Positions 25,424 through 37,400 of a stretch of 64,000 bases of DNA are shown here, in pieces. Origin of the DNA: Hydractinia symbiolongicarpus. Its lineage: Eukaryota > Cnidaria > Hydrozoa > Anthoathecata > Hydractiniidae. A program made the translations under genes and the position numbers. The stretch's first letter is position 1; each line of letters starts with the position of its first letter. The notes under the pieces are model-generated. The model saw only the letters and a list, made by a program, of their open reading frames with translations, had not been told where the DNA came from and did not search any database. The stretch is taken from positions 26,350,001 to 26,414,000 of the forward strand of contig NC_079884.1 in the NCBI RefSeq assembly GCF_029227915.1, written 5' to 3'.

Positions 25424-26697
25424 TAAAAAATGCATAAATCATGGTATAATGAGATTGCATTTAAAACTTTGACAAACTGTTATTCAAATTAAAAACAAAG
25501 TAATCTGGATTAATTAAGTTTTAATTAATTTCCAATAGTGTACTAATTTTATATAAAGAAGATAGTGTATTAGGTTAATTCTTTTTTAATAAGACACAAG
25601 TTAAATAATAAATCTAATCCCGCTTCATTTATTTGTAAACATAGGATTCAAAATGAATCTTTTGATTTCTTACCCTAATTTCTAAACTCAAGTTTTTTAA
25701 TGTTAACAAAAAAAGGATTACTAAAAATAGTTTTTTTTGAGAGGAAGATGAATATTTCCTATTAAATAACCCAAGTACCTGCATAAATTTCATCACTGTT
25801 TTTTTTAAAAAAAAAATTACAATGTATAATCTGTAAGGGGGTATGCTGAATGCGTGTCTTTTCAGCATTTGTCATTCCCCACCTGAATTTAAAAACCTAA
25901 ATACAAAAGTTAAATACTTATATCAATAATAAAAAAATTGAGCAAGAAATTATACCGTGTTAAAAAGTTCTTGCAGAATAATTTCTTTTTATTGTAAAGC
26001 ATAATTCTAATAATCTTGTGGAATGTTAGACTTGCTTAATTTGCATATTTTATAATTTGCCATTGTAACGTCACACAACCAATGTATAAAATAAAAATGT
26101 GACATCATTTACATTAACAAAAACTTTACGTGCAAGTTTCAAACTTTCTTCTTAGGAAAGTAATTGCAAAAAAATTTATAGAACCTCAAGTGACAATTAA
26201 TTTTTTTAGTATAAAACTCAACAGAGTTTGTTCAATTCATTAAATTAATTACTAGTCCAGTTAAATTAGCCTTTATAATAAATAATCCATTCTTCATCTT
26301 AAGGTGTACTATGGTATATCTATATGTTTATATTACGTTTATTTTGGTTGTTATTAACACTTAACATTTTTTTATAATTTAATGACTATAAACAAACACA
26401 CAAATAAATATATAAAGACCAAAATCTCCAATCAAACGCGTGCTGAAAGCCATTGTCTCTTGACAATACCATGCATCAATTCTCCAAGCTACTAACTAGT
26501 TTTATATTTTTTTGTGATAGGCGGGCTAATTCTATAATACCAATATTCTGTCCAAAATGATTGTAAAACCTTATTATCTCACTCTAAGAAGCAGGAAAAA
26601 ATGGACGCAAATTGGATTCTTTTACGGACTAACAAATATAGTTAGTTATTAATCTTTTTTGTCTAGTGCTCATACTTAGTTCACAAGGAAAATGTAG

Positions 26698-26698
<1 letters not shown>

Positions 26699-26745
<47 letters not shown>

Positions 26746-26752
26746 GATGATG
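26699..26752. repeat. (ATC)n microsatellite
   Basis: About fifteen ATC units run to 26744 and then invert into GATGATG. On the minus strand this encodes an Asp run in a short open frame that I regard as spurious. The flanking non-AT-rich sequence up to about 26890 looks like part of an interspersed repeat. Confidence 0.9.
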
Positions 26753-29700
26753 CTCACACCTGACATCTGTCCTACCGTGCCCGACGCCTTCACTCCTTAG
26801 AGTTCCAGCCCTGTTTACGCAGTTTGCCTGATCAATTGTTCTTACTGCCACTAATAAAGAGCTTTGGTTTGATGCCCTTCCTAGCGCCAACCGTTCACAG
26901 ACCGAACTGGGTGTGTTTTAAAGTGACACCATCACTATCTGGAATTTCATTTTCTTTAAACTAAGGTATGGTGGAGGACATTTAACTCCTCTCTTGTCTC
27001 TTAAAGAGACCCTTCACCAATCATGCAGGATAATTAAATTTACATGGCACAGGCCCAGTCAGGAGACGCGTGTGATCGCACGCGCACACGCCCACACACG
27101 CCCAAAAAGAGACTATTTATCAGAATTTACTAGAGATCCTACGAGATTTTTTTCACATCTTAAGAGAATCTACGAAATAAGCGCAACCAAAAACACAAAG
27201 CTTATGAAGAACGATCGTGTTATTATGAAGAACATAAGGTAAAGAGAACATTAAGGTTGGCCCCTTTCCTTCATGCTGACACTCTTATGCTCGGCTGGTG
27301 CATTACACTGAGACTCGAACAAAAGACCATTTGGAACTATGCCACAAGTCAGTCTGACCTTCATCGTCACAGAGAATACTGCGAGAAGAATTCGCACCCA
27401 TGCAAGTGAAATATAACCAGAACATGGGAGAGGTTAGGTGCCCTGTACCTTAATACAGCTTTCAGACAAATGTTCTCATGATGTAATACCAAAGAAAAAA
27501 CATTTTTAATAAAGTTTTAAAAATATACCAAATCTGCCAACTCATCATCACGTTCAACTTTGCACTTGTGGTTTACATTTTACAAAATTCATTTTTTTGG
27601 GTTTCGTTTTAAGGCTGGCATTCCTGCATCTGCAAAAAGAAAAAAAAATTGCAACGGTGACCTAAAAAAATAAGTTCAACCCGTGCTATGTTACTGACAC
27701 ACTCGGGCGACGGCAAACACAAATATTTTAAATTCAGCCTTATCACTAACTAAAATAATTCAGGCTACAGAAATACTGTGATGCTATTTGATTCATACTA
27801 ATAATAAAAAAAATGTATATTGTATTAAAAGAAATCCAGAAGTTCTTTCTCCCACACGACACATCAGGTAATAAGTCAGCCCTGCCTTCGGTTTTGTGAG
27901 GAGAGATGTTCTGCGAAGACTCTAACAATTGAGTGTACTGTACAGTTTTACTTCATATTAAACTGTGCCTGTGACAAGCATTTTTAAAGCATGTCACCGG
28001 CGACTTCTGCGATATACAATCTAATGATGCCCTAACCGAATAGGTTCATTTAGAAACAGTAAAAGCCAGTTGACAAAACTATTAACCTACCGAAGTTCGC
28101 CATCCATTAGTACACTGAATACATGAGAGGCCTAGCCCTAATAAAAGGATAATGATGAAAGATATTGCCAACTGAACAATTTCACTACAAAAAAATATTG
28201 CCGACACAATGCCGACGCAAATCAGTTGAAATAAATCTCACGTTGTTTTATTGCCGACGTAAAAAGAATCTAATTTTAAAGGCTCTCAAGCGAGTGTGTT
28301 TGTTGATATTTTTAATCAGCGACGACTGGATTATTTTATGTTATTTTTACAGATCAAACATGTACATGTCTTAACTTTTGTTTTATTGAGCACTCACGCA
28401 AACTAATTTGCACAAGCTTTTGTGATTGCACATGGATCGCTCATGCAGATTAATTTATGTGATCAATTTAGCGCTCGCGTGGGTAAATTTTCCCGACCGG
28501 GCCTGTGGCATTGGCAATAACCTATCGGCAATAACCTATTTTTAACCTAAATTTAATAACTATTTTATTAACTATAGTGTGTTATTAAATTATACTATAT
28601 CATATATATTATTGTTAGTCTGCGATGTAGTTCGTTTTTTTTAAAAAAAAATAACATTTCTAAACATTTAGCTCATGTTAATTGTGGTGACTTATGGAAC
28701 CTTTTAGCTGTGACCTGTAGAATGATACGTCTGGCTCTGGCCAAGTACAGTACCTTAAATAAGGTTTAAAAATGAAGCACCTTTGATCCAGTAAACTCTA
28801 TAGTAGCCATGTTGGATTATACTTATGCTATGAGTATTTTTTTCCCATGTCAATATGCCTCTGATTTGCCTCGCATAATGAAACAAGTCAATAAATACAG
28901 ACCGTCTAATTCATTTTTAAGCCATAAAGAACTGAGGTTGTGGGACACTGAAGCTCCTCAGATTTCAAGCTTACACCCACCCTATAAATATCTTATGTAG
29001 CACTTTTTCCAATTTGCTTAGACTCACGATATAATATGATTGACTTCTGTAAGCAACTGGCGCTACCTTTCTTACACTAGCAAAGCACTGCAGGCATCAA
29101 CCAAGCTTCTGGATTGACTCACATCGCACTGTTGTCGATTGGTGGTTACCCGAATACCAAAAATATTTGCTGCACTGTTGCTATAGTTGCACAGTTTCCT
29201 TGCAAAACAATTTGGCTAAAAAAGTTGTGAAGGTTTTTGTCCAGCTGTGGAAGTATTTGTTCATTCCAATTCCAAATTGTACCTTTTAATGATGGAGATG
29301 TCAGGCCTTCTTTGTCAGCCAAAAATTTTGGACAGATGCATGTGTCCATCCTGTGTATTTTATTATTAACTGATATTATTATGAATTTTATTATTATGTA
29401 GAGGCACACTTATTTATGAATTCTGATATCTTACGTAATGGGGTCACGTTTTTAAAAAAGACTGGAGCTAGTTCAAAGTTTTTTTTACAAAAAAGAAGGT
29501 CGAAGTGGCGTTCAAGTTGTCAAGAATAATAAATATTTAAAAAGCAATATCTGAAGTTATATGAACTTTCAACAAAAAGTGCATATGTCATTGGGAATTT
29601 TGCATGAAAATTATTTAGGTAAGCCCAACTTGTAAAAGTACTTTGTAATCCCTTTAAACCTTAAATAATTCAATTAAATCTTACCAGGCTTTTCTAGCTT

Positions 29701-30663
29701 TCCATGTAATCTCATTTTCTGCATGACTGAATGATGCCATGAAGATTTTCAGTGAGCATAGAATTATTACCTCATTTTCTACAATAAAAAACAATGATAG
29801 GTGCAAAAGTTAAACAAGAAAATAGCTAGACAGACAATCAACAATTTTAGTTTTGCTCATGTGTGTTCCTATTCAAATATAACAGGATGTCAATACTTTA
29901 TAAATTTTAATAAAACAGAAAAAGTCAGCATTAGCTAGCGTACGATGGTACAATTTCGCCACTTTTTCCAAAAAAAATAGTATTTATCTTATCGCTTTGC
30001 GTTGCGCTGCCCTATTGTGGGTTATTTTGGATATTAAACATAGCCGGACACCGACAATTAAAAATATCACAAGAGGCCTGGAAAATGGAGTGGTAAAATT
30101 TCGCCAGCATGGGTACAATTTCGCCAGTTAAGTTTTTAACTGTGAAAAAGAAACAACATATTCTGGTAACTCAACCTAATACTATTCTCTAAGTCCCCTG
30201 TGGCGTGCTTATTTGAAAAAACAGTGTTTACAAAGTCTGGAAAAATTGTACCACAGTTGCGAGGAAAAAAATAATCAGCGAATCACGAGTCTGGGAAAGA
30301 TACAGGCGTAGCTATCCACAGAAGTTTGCTTCGTTTATTCAAACCTTGTATTTTGTTAAACATGAATCCGAGGAAGAGCCGTAAATCAATAAAAGTGGCT
30401 TTAAACACCTATGTCTGTGGCATGAACAGAATTTATTTCTTCCTGATGATATTGTACTTATGGTGAAATAGTACCTCTGTACGCTAGAGAAGAATTTCTT
30501 TGTTTACATTCTCAGGGGTAAAGCTCTATGCCTCTGGTATCTATGTGGGATGAAAAAAGATGTGGGGTGTGCTAGGTGAAGCAAATTTAACCACAATCCC
30601 TTTCATCACAAAAAAATTTTATCGTGGCCTCTTTCCGCAATTCCGTAAAATGGTTCTGAGAAT

Positions 30664-30805
30664 GGGTAACAGTTTCCCAAAAGGGAAACCCAAATTAAAA
30701 TCAAAAAAATTAGTTTAGGAAACAGTTTCCTATATGGGAAACCATTTCCCTATATGACATAAGAATTTCCTAATAAAACATGGGGAAACCGTTTCCCTTT
30801 TCGTG
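30664..30805. repeat. Small inverted-repeat cluster built on GGGAAAC/GTTTCCC
   Basis: GTTTCCC and GGGAAAC alternate several times, as in CAGTTTCCCAAAAGGGAAAC near 30669 and GGGGAAACCGTTTCCC at 30782-30797. Related to the 39141-39256 element, which shares a TTTCCT-N-GGGAAACCA end. Probably a small non-autonomous DNA element or the nested remains of several. Confidence 0.5.
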
Positions 30806-30820
30806 TCATCTCCCGAAACT

Positions 30821-30847
30821 GATAGATAGATAGATAGATAGATAGAT
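30821..30847. repeat. (GATA)n microsatellite
   Basis: Six to seven perfect GATA units directly after the GTTTCCC inverted-repeat cluster. Confidence 0.95.
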
Positions 30848-32205
30848 GAACTAGTGAATTAAACTAATCATTTTTCCCTTTTATGAGAGAAGGGAAGGCA
30901 GGGAAAAGAGACATGTATCCTTTCTATCTTGTTCTGGTCCAAGAAGAACACACTACTTTGGTACAAAGTTGTTGTTTTTATGTTGATGCAAACCATTTTG
31001 AATAATTTAACATCACGGAACTAATTATGCAAAAAACATAAACTCAACTTAAAATTTTGCGGAACAAATTAGGTGAAATCCGCCATGGTTTCTAAAAATT
31101 TTGCAATAATTTTCTAGAAAACTTAATTCATATTTTTAAACCAGGCAACATTTTGTGGTGGTGTTTTGCCCAGATTGAGAAAACGGCCTGTTTATAAACA
31201 CGACGGCGGGATTATGCACGCATGGTCCGATTATGTTTTTTTTCTTGTAGTGACCAGATTCCCCGATCGGACGAGTGTCCCCCGATTAAGTAAACCACTC
31301 GATCGAGCGAGTCGGAACTGGTGGCAATTATTCACGACCGCCCGATTAAATGAGTCATAGCCGGCGGTAAATTTTTATCTAGCTAAATACAGAAACAAAC
31401 CGAAGGTGCTTAGAAGAGACTTCTTGCCTAGCACCTAGTCAGCTTAAGCTCTAGAGACAGCTAACTAGCTATGTTAAAGATGTAAATATTTCTCTACTAT
31501 ATGTTGTGGCAGATATGATAAAAAATACGCACATTTTTCTCTATATAGCTTGCTATACTGGCTTCTTAACTAAACTAATTCCAAGCACATGTCTATAAAA
31601 CAGCTAAAATGAGCTTCAGAGGCACAGCATGTGCAACCTAAACTGAAAATATGCACCATGTAGTCCATCCAACTCGAGAAATCAATAGCATTGGAACAGC
31701 ACAGTGAATTTTTTTTGAATCAGTGACACGGCGCAAATAAGTTTATGACTTGATGTAAACAAAAATTATATTACACTTTTGGCCAGTAAGTAGCTTGCCC
31801 TTTTAAAAAGCAATTTTAAGCAAGAAAAATACTCACCTGATCCGGGTAAGTCTCTCTCGATCGGGTGGTTGCATTGACGAATTATTGCCACTTGTCATTT
31901 TTCTCTGCAAGATAAACACACCATTGAAAACTCAGCATAGCGAAAGAAAAAAGTCTCGACGTAATTTTTCTCTCCATGATAAAGCACCATTGAAAACTAA
32001 CTAGATTTTGCAGATGGGTGGGTTTATTTTATTTATTTTTTTTGGCAGGAATTGAATTATGACCTAAATTATTCGTTTTGCGGGAATTGAGTTTGGTGAA
32101 ACGTTATTAAACTTGTGAATCCTAAAATTTGGTTTTCACAAAATTTAGTTTCATGACAACTTTGCCACTACGGCTATTTGCTTGTCACGAATGATATAAA
32201 AGCCA

Positions 32206-32288
32206 GTCTGGCCCAATTATGTTTTTTGAGCAACTAATGATATTAGACTGGCCCAATTATGTTTTTCGAGCAACTAATGATATTAGAC
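32206..32288. repeat. Tandem duplication, 40-bp unit, two copies
   Basis: The unit starting CTGGCCCAATTATG and ending AATGATATTAGA occurs at 32208 and again at 32248 with one difference (TTTTTT against TTTTTC). It is a recent local duplication with no coding content. Confidence 0.9.
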
Positions 32289-32430
32289 TATCATACATAA
32301 ATTGGCCTGTCGTGATTATGTTGCCCTGATTATGTATTTTCTGCCCTGTTTTTAACTGGGGCAAGCTGTTGTACATAATCAGGGCATAATCAGTCAAGAA
32401 AAAGCAACTTTGAACATTTAGCTTCCTGGA

Positions 32431-34017
32431 CAGTACTGATCGCAAGTAACTATACACAAATATCAAACTACGGGTACGAGAAATTTCTCCTGTGGGTACT
32501 CCAAGAGTATGCAAGTATACTGTGTGTACGAGTACGTCAAAAATACTCGCACATTTTTTCTACTGTACTCATAATCTCGTCATATTTTTAAAGCGAAGAA
32601 CAATGTTTTCATAAGTTTAGGGAAACTCTGTTTTGACAATTTTCAAATAAAATACATCATGGCAAGGTTTAAACAGTTTTCTAATGAAATCCCACAATGT
32701 TTAAACAGTTTTCTAATAAAATATAGTAGTATTATAGGCCATTTTGTTTCATTTTTAAAAAAAACCTAATTTTTACTGTACTATGTGCTTTACTTTTATC
32801 TCTCAATAACGATTTCCTCACTCTCTAAAACACGATTCTGAAGATTAATTTTTCTTTTGCGTTGAATATTATTATAATCTATTTATATCTTTGCAATCAC
32901 ATTGAGCATAATTTAAATTATTTCCTTCTGGTAATAGAGGTGTATGGCAGGTATTATTTTTAGGTGTTATTAACATGTATTTTTAACAAGCTAGTACCCA
33001 GGACTAAATTGATAAATGCTGTGAAAAAACATTTAAAAATGTAACAATCTAGTTTAATGATTCTTTTTTTCTTTTTTATATTGGCTACTTTTAAACAACA
33101 GGTGGCCACACAAAATGTGAAAAAAAAAATTTAAAAATACAATTAATAAGACAGATGAAACTTTGTCTTTCCCATTACTGGCACTCATTTTATTATTGCC
33201 ACTTATTTTATACACTATGATTGGTAAGATAAAAATAGAAAATAAAATTAGAAAAACATTAGAAAAATTTTTCCGTGCATCGTTCTTACAGACGATCTGT
33301 AATAATTCAGTTTTTTGTTTCTTTTTACGCATCTTAAAGACGCAGATGCTTGATTAACGTTATTTTAAAATATAATTTTTTTTATAAGAAGATACATCAT
33401 TCTCACTTGTCATTTGTCAGGCACGTGTTTTCTTTTGGTTACTTACAAAACAATTAAATTAAATTCGATTGGCTTAATTTATTCTCAAGAGTCCATTGTT
33501 TAATACCTGTATGGGAAGAAGGGGAATAATGTTTAATGCAGTAAGAACACATTTAGCTAGGAGAAAAAAGCATTTAGATAAGATGTAAATGGCAAAGGGT
33601 TTCCTCATTAATGAGAAATAAAGCATTTAAATGTAAAGTTATAAAAAGGCCATTACAGAAAAGTATACATTTTTTTGTAAACTAAAAAGAATTTGCTGCA
33701 ACATAAAAAAAATTAATGTTAAATAAAATGTTATTTCTTACGACGCGAAAACGAAGTAAAAGTTTTCACAATGTCTAAGGTAGCAGACAAATGTGAGCTA
33801 TCGATAAAAATTATGCTACAACGGATTCCTTTTTTTTATCTTATACTTGAACACTTGCTCACAAATCATTCACTTATTGTACTCACATGCGCAAGAGGCT
33901 GTACTCGAGGGTACGGAATAGTATACTCGCAGAATGCTTGACTCGTCTTGCACTGTACTCGTCATTTAATGTACCTGTACTTGTATACTCGTGTATAGTT
34001 ATTTGCGATCGGCACTG
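32431..34017. mobile_element. Non-autonomous DNA transposon with about 27-bp terminal inverted repeats
   Basis: The left end CAGTACTGATCGCAAGTAAC continues to TATACAC. The reverse complement of the right end, CAGTGCCGATCGCAAATAAC, continues the same way, 24 of 27 positions matching. Subterminal regions on both sides are rich in GTACTCG-type motifs. Length is 1587 bp, with no transposase frame. A CAGTG-like start and subterminal repeats suggest the hAT superfamily, but I found no 8-bp target duplication (flanks TTCCTGGA and TAAATCTT). Confidence 0.65.
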
Positions 34018-34226
34018 TAAATCTTGTGTACCAAAAAATATGCTTTTTTTAAGTTTTGATCATTGCAGCTCATTTGAATATTTAGCAGCTCAAGAGATGA
34101 CTCAAAACATCCAGGTTTCATCTTTAATGTATTTGGCAAATTCTAATGAAGATTACTTTTTAACTTTGTTTTTTATTCTTTTTCTTTTCAATTTTCACAG
34201 ATTATAAATTTATTTTTTGTTCTAGT

Positions 34227-34352
34227 TGAAAACTCGTAAATGTTAATAGAGATAGATAAACCCACCACTATATATTAATACCTATAAATATACAAACATA
34301 TAATAAACATAAATGAACTGCATTGTTAGAGTCAGACAGTAGGATGTTAACA
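34227..34352 (-). repeat. 3' LTR of the copia element
   Basis: 126 bp, TG...CA, identical to the right LTR except for one T/C difference (CATAAATG here, CACAAATG in the other). On the element strand it follows the polypurine tract. Confidence 0.97.
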
Positions 34353-34372
34353 TTCCCATTCTCTCTTTTCTC
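34353..34372 (-). promoter_or_regulatory. Polypurine tract
   Basis: The 20 bases next to the 3' LTR read GAGAAAAGAGAGAATGGGAA on the element strand, purine except one T. This is the expected primer for plus-strand DNA synthesis. Confidence 0.8.
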
Positions 34373-34484
34373 GCAACCAATAATATAAACATACGGCTGC
34401 AAATGCATAGCGACACTGCAAATGCCCCGAAACAAAATCAAAACATAACCAAAGGTTCATAACAGAAGTGTGTAAATAGTGTCT

Positions 34485-37400
34485 CTATCCGACGTTTCCA
34501 GTTTCCAAAACAGCTGTCAGCTTTGTTGGGTCTGCACCAACTTTTGTCAATGGATCTGCAAGTTGCATGGATGTAGGAATCCATTTCACGCTGGATAGTT
34601 CTTCTCTCAAAATCATTTCTTTTATAACAGAAATATCAACCCTGAGTCGGCGCTCTGCAGCCATTGTTGTTGAGTAAGTATTTCGGTAAAGAGATTCATT
34701 ATCAGTTAATGCATGAATCTGAATGTGCTTACATTGCGTGTTTGGAATGGAAATCATTTCAGTAAGAACTTGTGACATAAAGTATGCAGCATCAAGAGCA
34801 TCCACCATGGCACTTGTTTCAGCAGCAAGTGTACTTCTAACAACACGTCGAATAGTTTTGCTACTCCAAACTAATGGGCACACCTTCCCTTTATTATCAG
34901 AGAGGAACACCACATATCCTCCTGAACTTTGACCTGATGACAAATTTGCCAACGATGCATCACTGTAGCATATGATGGAGCAATTTTCCAATGATTCAAG
35001 GCTAGGGAAATGAATCTTTAATGGATTACCTTTGATTCTTTGAAGCACTTTATTTGCTTTCAAGATATTAGACACAGTAGGAGCTTTCATAGTCGAGCTC
35101 AATACAGAAATATCGAAGGCAATATCCGGGCGAGTATGTGTAGCAGTCCAGTTTAACTGACCAACCAATCTGCAATATTGAGAAGATTCAGTCTTGGTAC
35201 AAATGGAATCTTTCTGAAGTTGACGTTCTCGGGTGATTGGAATTTGATCGATTTTTTCAATATAATCCAATTGGTCAAGTGATAGCTGTCCAGATTCACT
35301 CTGGCTGATATTAATACCAACATATTTAAAATGTGATGATGCTGAATGACCAACTTGAAATATTTGGTAAAGCTTATCTATGACATCAGCTTTGAAAACA
35401 TCAGTACCGGACCAAAGGAAATCATCAACATGTGCTTGTAACACACCAGACAATTGATCATTTTTATCTTTCCAATAAAAAACACCATAATCAATAGTTG
35501 ATCTATGACATCCTAAATTTTGTAATGCTTCCCATACTGCAAAATACCACATACGAGCAGCATCATTTAGACCGTACACACATTTTTCTAACTTCCAGAG
35601 TGTGTTTGGAAGGGGTACGTCACATGGTGGAACAATAAAGACATCCCGTTGTATTGGTTTGCCTTGGAGAAAAGCTGCTTTTATGTCAATAGAATTTAGT
35701 GTCCATTGTTTGCTGGCAATTATAGAAAGCACTAGTCTCATACATTCTTTACTGCCAGTTGGTGAGTCAGCAGGTATGTTAATATTTTCCTGAAAGCCTC
35801 GGATGACATATCTTGCTTTCGGTACAAGTTTTCCGTCAACAATTTTTCGGGTACATACCCACCTCCCAGTTAGTCTGGGTTGACCTACATCTGGAACCTC
35901 TTGGTAAACTTCATACTGTTTCCATTTTTCAAGTTCTGCACTCTTGGCATTCTTGAACTCATCTGGTGCGTTGAAGCATACGGCAACACACATCTCTTCT
36001 TCACAATTAGAAGGAGTAGAGGGATCACCTCCTGTTGGGTCTGACTCAATTTCGACTAACTTCCATTCTGATACATCACTCCAATCCATAGAATACTCAT
36101 GGTCAGAGTGATCTCGAACGTTTACCCAATCTTTGTGGATCCCACCCTTTTTTCCAGCAGGGCCTAGAATTTTTACTTCTTTCCATTCTCCATCAGGATA
36201 TTTGTATTGCACTGTCTGTTGTCTTTTTGGGAGGGACATCTTGGATCTGGCAACAGGACCAGATTCTGGTTGCTGAATTGAGCTTTCTGGTTGGTGAGTT
36301 GCAACATGTTCAGTAAAATGTTGTACTTCCTGTTCAGTTTCTTCTTCTGCAATGTGGTGCTGTTCATACCCTGATTCCAGATTTTGAGTAATATCTGACT
36401 GACTATTTCCTGCTGCTTGTGGTGAGGAATCTGGTTGTGACGAGGAGTGACTAATTTCATTAACAAGTTGCAGACGACATGGATGAACACGACGAAGAAC
36501 ACTGCCATGACGAATCATTACAACTTTACCATCTGCACCAATGACAGTAGCAGGCCCTTGCCAACGCCGATCGTCTGGTAGTTTATAGAAGACTTGGTTA
36601 CCAGGCTGATAGAAGATATCTGCATACTCGCGAACAGGATGTTTTAATGCCTTGCGAAGCTTTGAGCTTATTTCTGCTTGCACGAAAGCTTTTCTGGCTG
36701 CAGCAATGGCATTAAGATGCTGGGCTATTACAGAGCTGGTGGTAATGCCTTCCAAGGCCGGGAGTTCATCATGGAAAGCTGATGGCAGTCTAGGATTTTG
36801 ACCTATTGCTAACTGTGCTGGTGTAAATCCATTTACAAACATACAGCAATTTCGTACAGATATAGCATACTGCAATGCCAGTGATTCTGATAACTTCGGG
36901 TGATCTTCTAGCATTTTTTCCATCATAATATCTATAGTTGCATGATTCCGTTCATTCAGACCATTTGCCCAAGGACTATAAGCAGCGGTGTGCTTGATGT
37001 TTATCCCAAATTGATTGCCAAGTTCCCGCATTTCATCATTAGCGAATTCCCCTCCATTGTCCATGTGAAAACTTTTAGCTGCTCCAAATATGGGCAACCA
37101 AAGTTCTATAATCTTTGCAACAACGATGCGTTTTTCTTTAGATGGTATGAAATCAGCACGTGTGTATCGAGTAACCATATCGATGAGGTAAATTATCCAT
37201 TTACCCTTCCTTTCTTTCAAATCAATACTAACTATTTCATTAAATTTCATTTTATCTGGATCCATTAAGTTTCCGACAGCTGGCCTTGGAATGGTCGGTT
37301 TGTATCGCTTACACACTAGACAATTCTGAGAATATTTATGCAGAATGTCCAAAAATTCCTTGTCAGGCTTATCCAGGACACTGAGGACTTTCTTTAAGAA

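Larger units (their letters stand above)
25424..34226. other. Gene-poor intergenic region between XPR1 and the copia element
   Basis: Nearly 9 kb without a supported coding exon. It holds the (ATC) microsatellite, a GATA microsatellite, small inverted-repeat elements near 30.7 kb and 32.4-34.0 kb, a 40-bp duplication at 32.2 kb, and repeated short phrases such as GTACAATTTCGCCA (29948 and 30115). Short open frames at 28.8 and 29.1-29.4 kb have no recognisable domain. The promoter and any untranslated first exon of XPR1 should be in its left part. Confidence 0.5.

Noticed and set aside
26681-26890. Minus-strand open frame ending in an Asp run
   Set aside because: The Asp run is the (ATC)n microsatellite and the rest has no recognisable domain; it lies in repeat-like DNA.
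26994-27242. Plus-strand frame of 82 codons with Arg/His-rich middle
   Set aside because: The basic stretch comes from a CGCACACGCCCACAC-type simple repeat. No domain, partner exon or homologue recognised.
28809-29000. 63-codon plus-strand frame
   Set aside because: Isolated, no domain, no supporting splice context.
29146-29409. 87-codon minus-strand frame
   Set aside because: No recognisable domain, no splice-linked exons and AT-rich codon use; possibly an old repeat fragment.
31250-31890. Possible inverted pair GTGGCAATTATTC and GAATTATTGCCAC
   Set aside because: Match is short and flanks diverge; boundaries of an element could not be supported.
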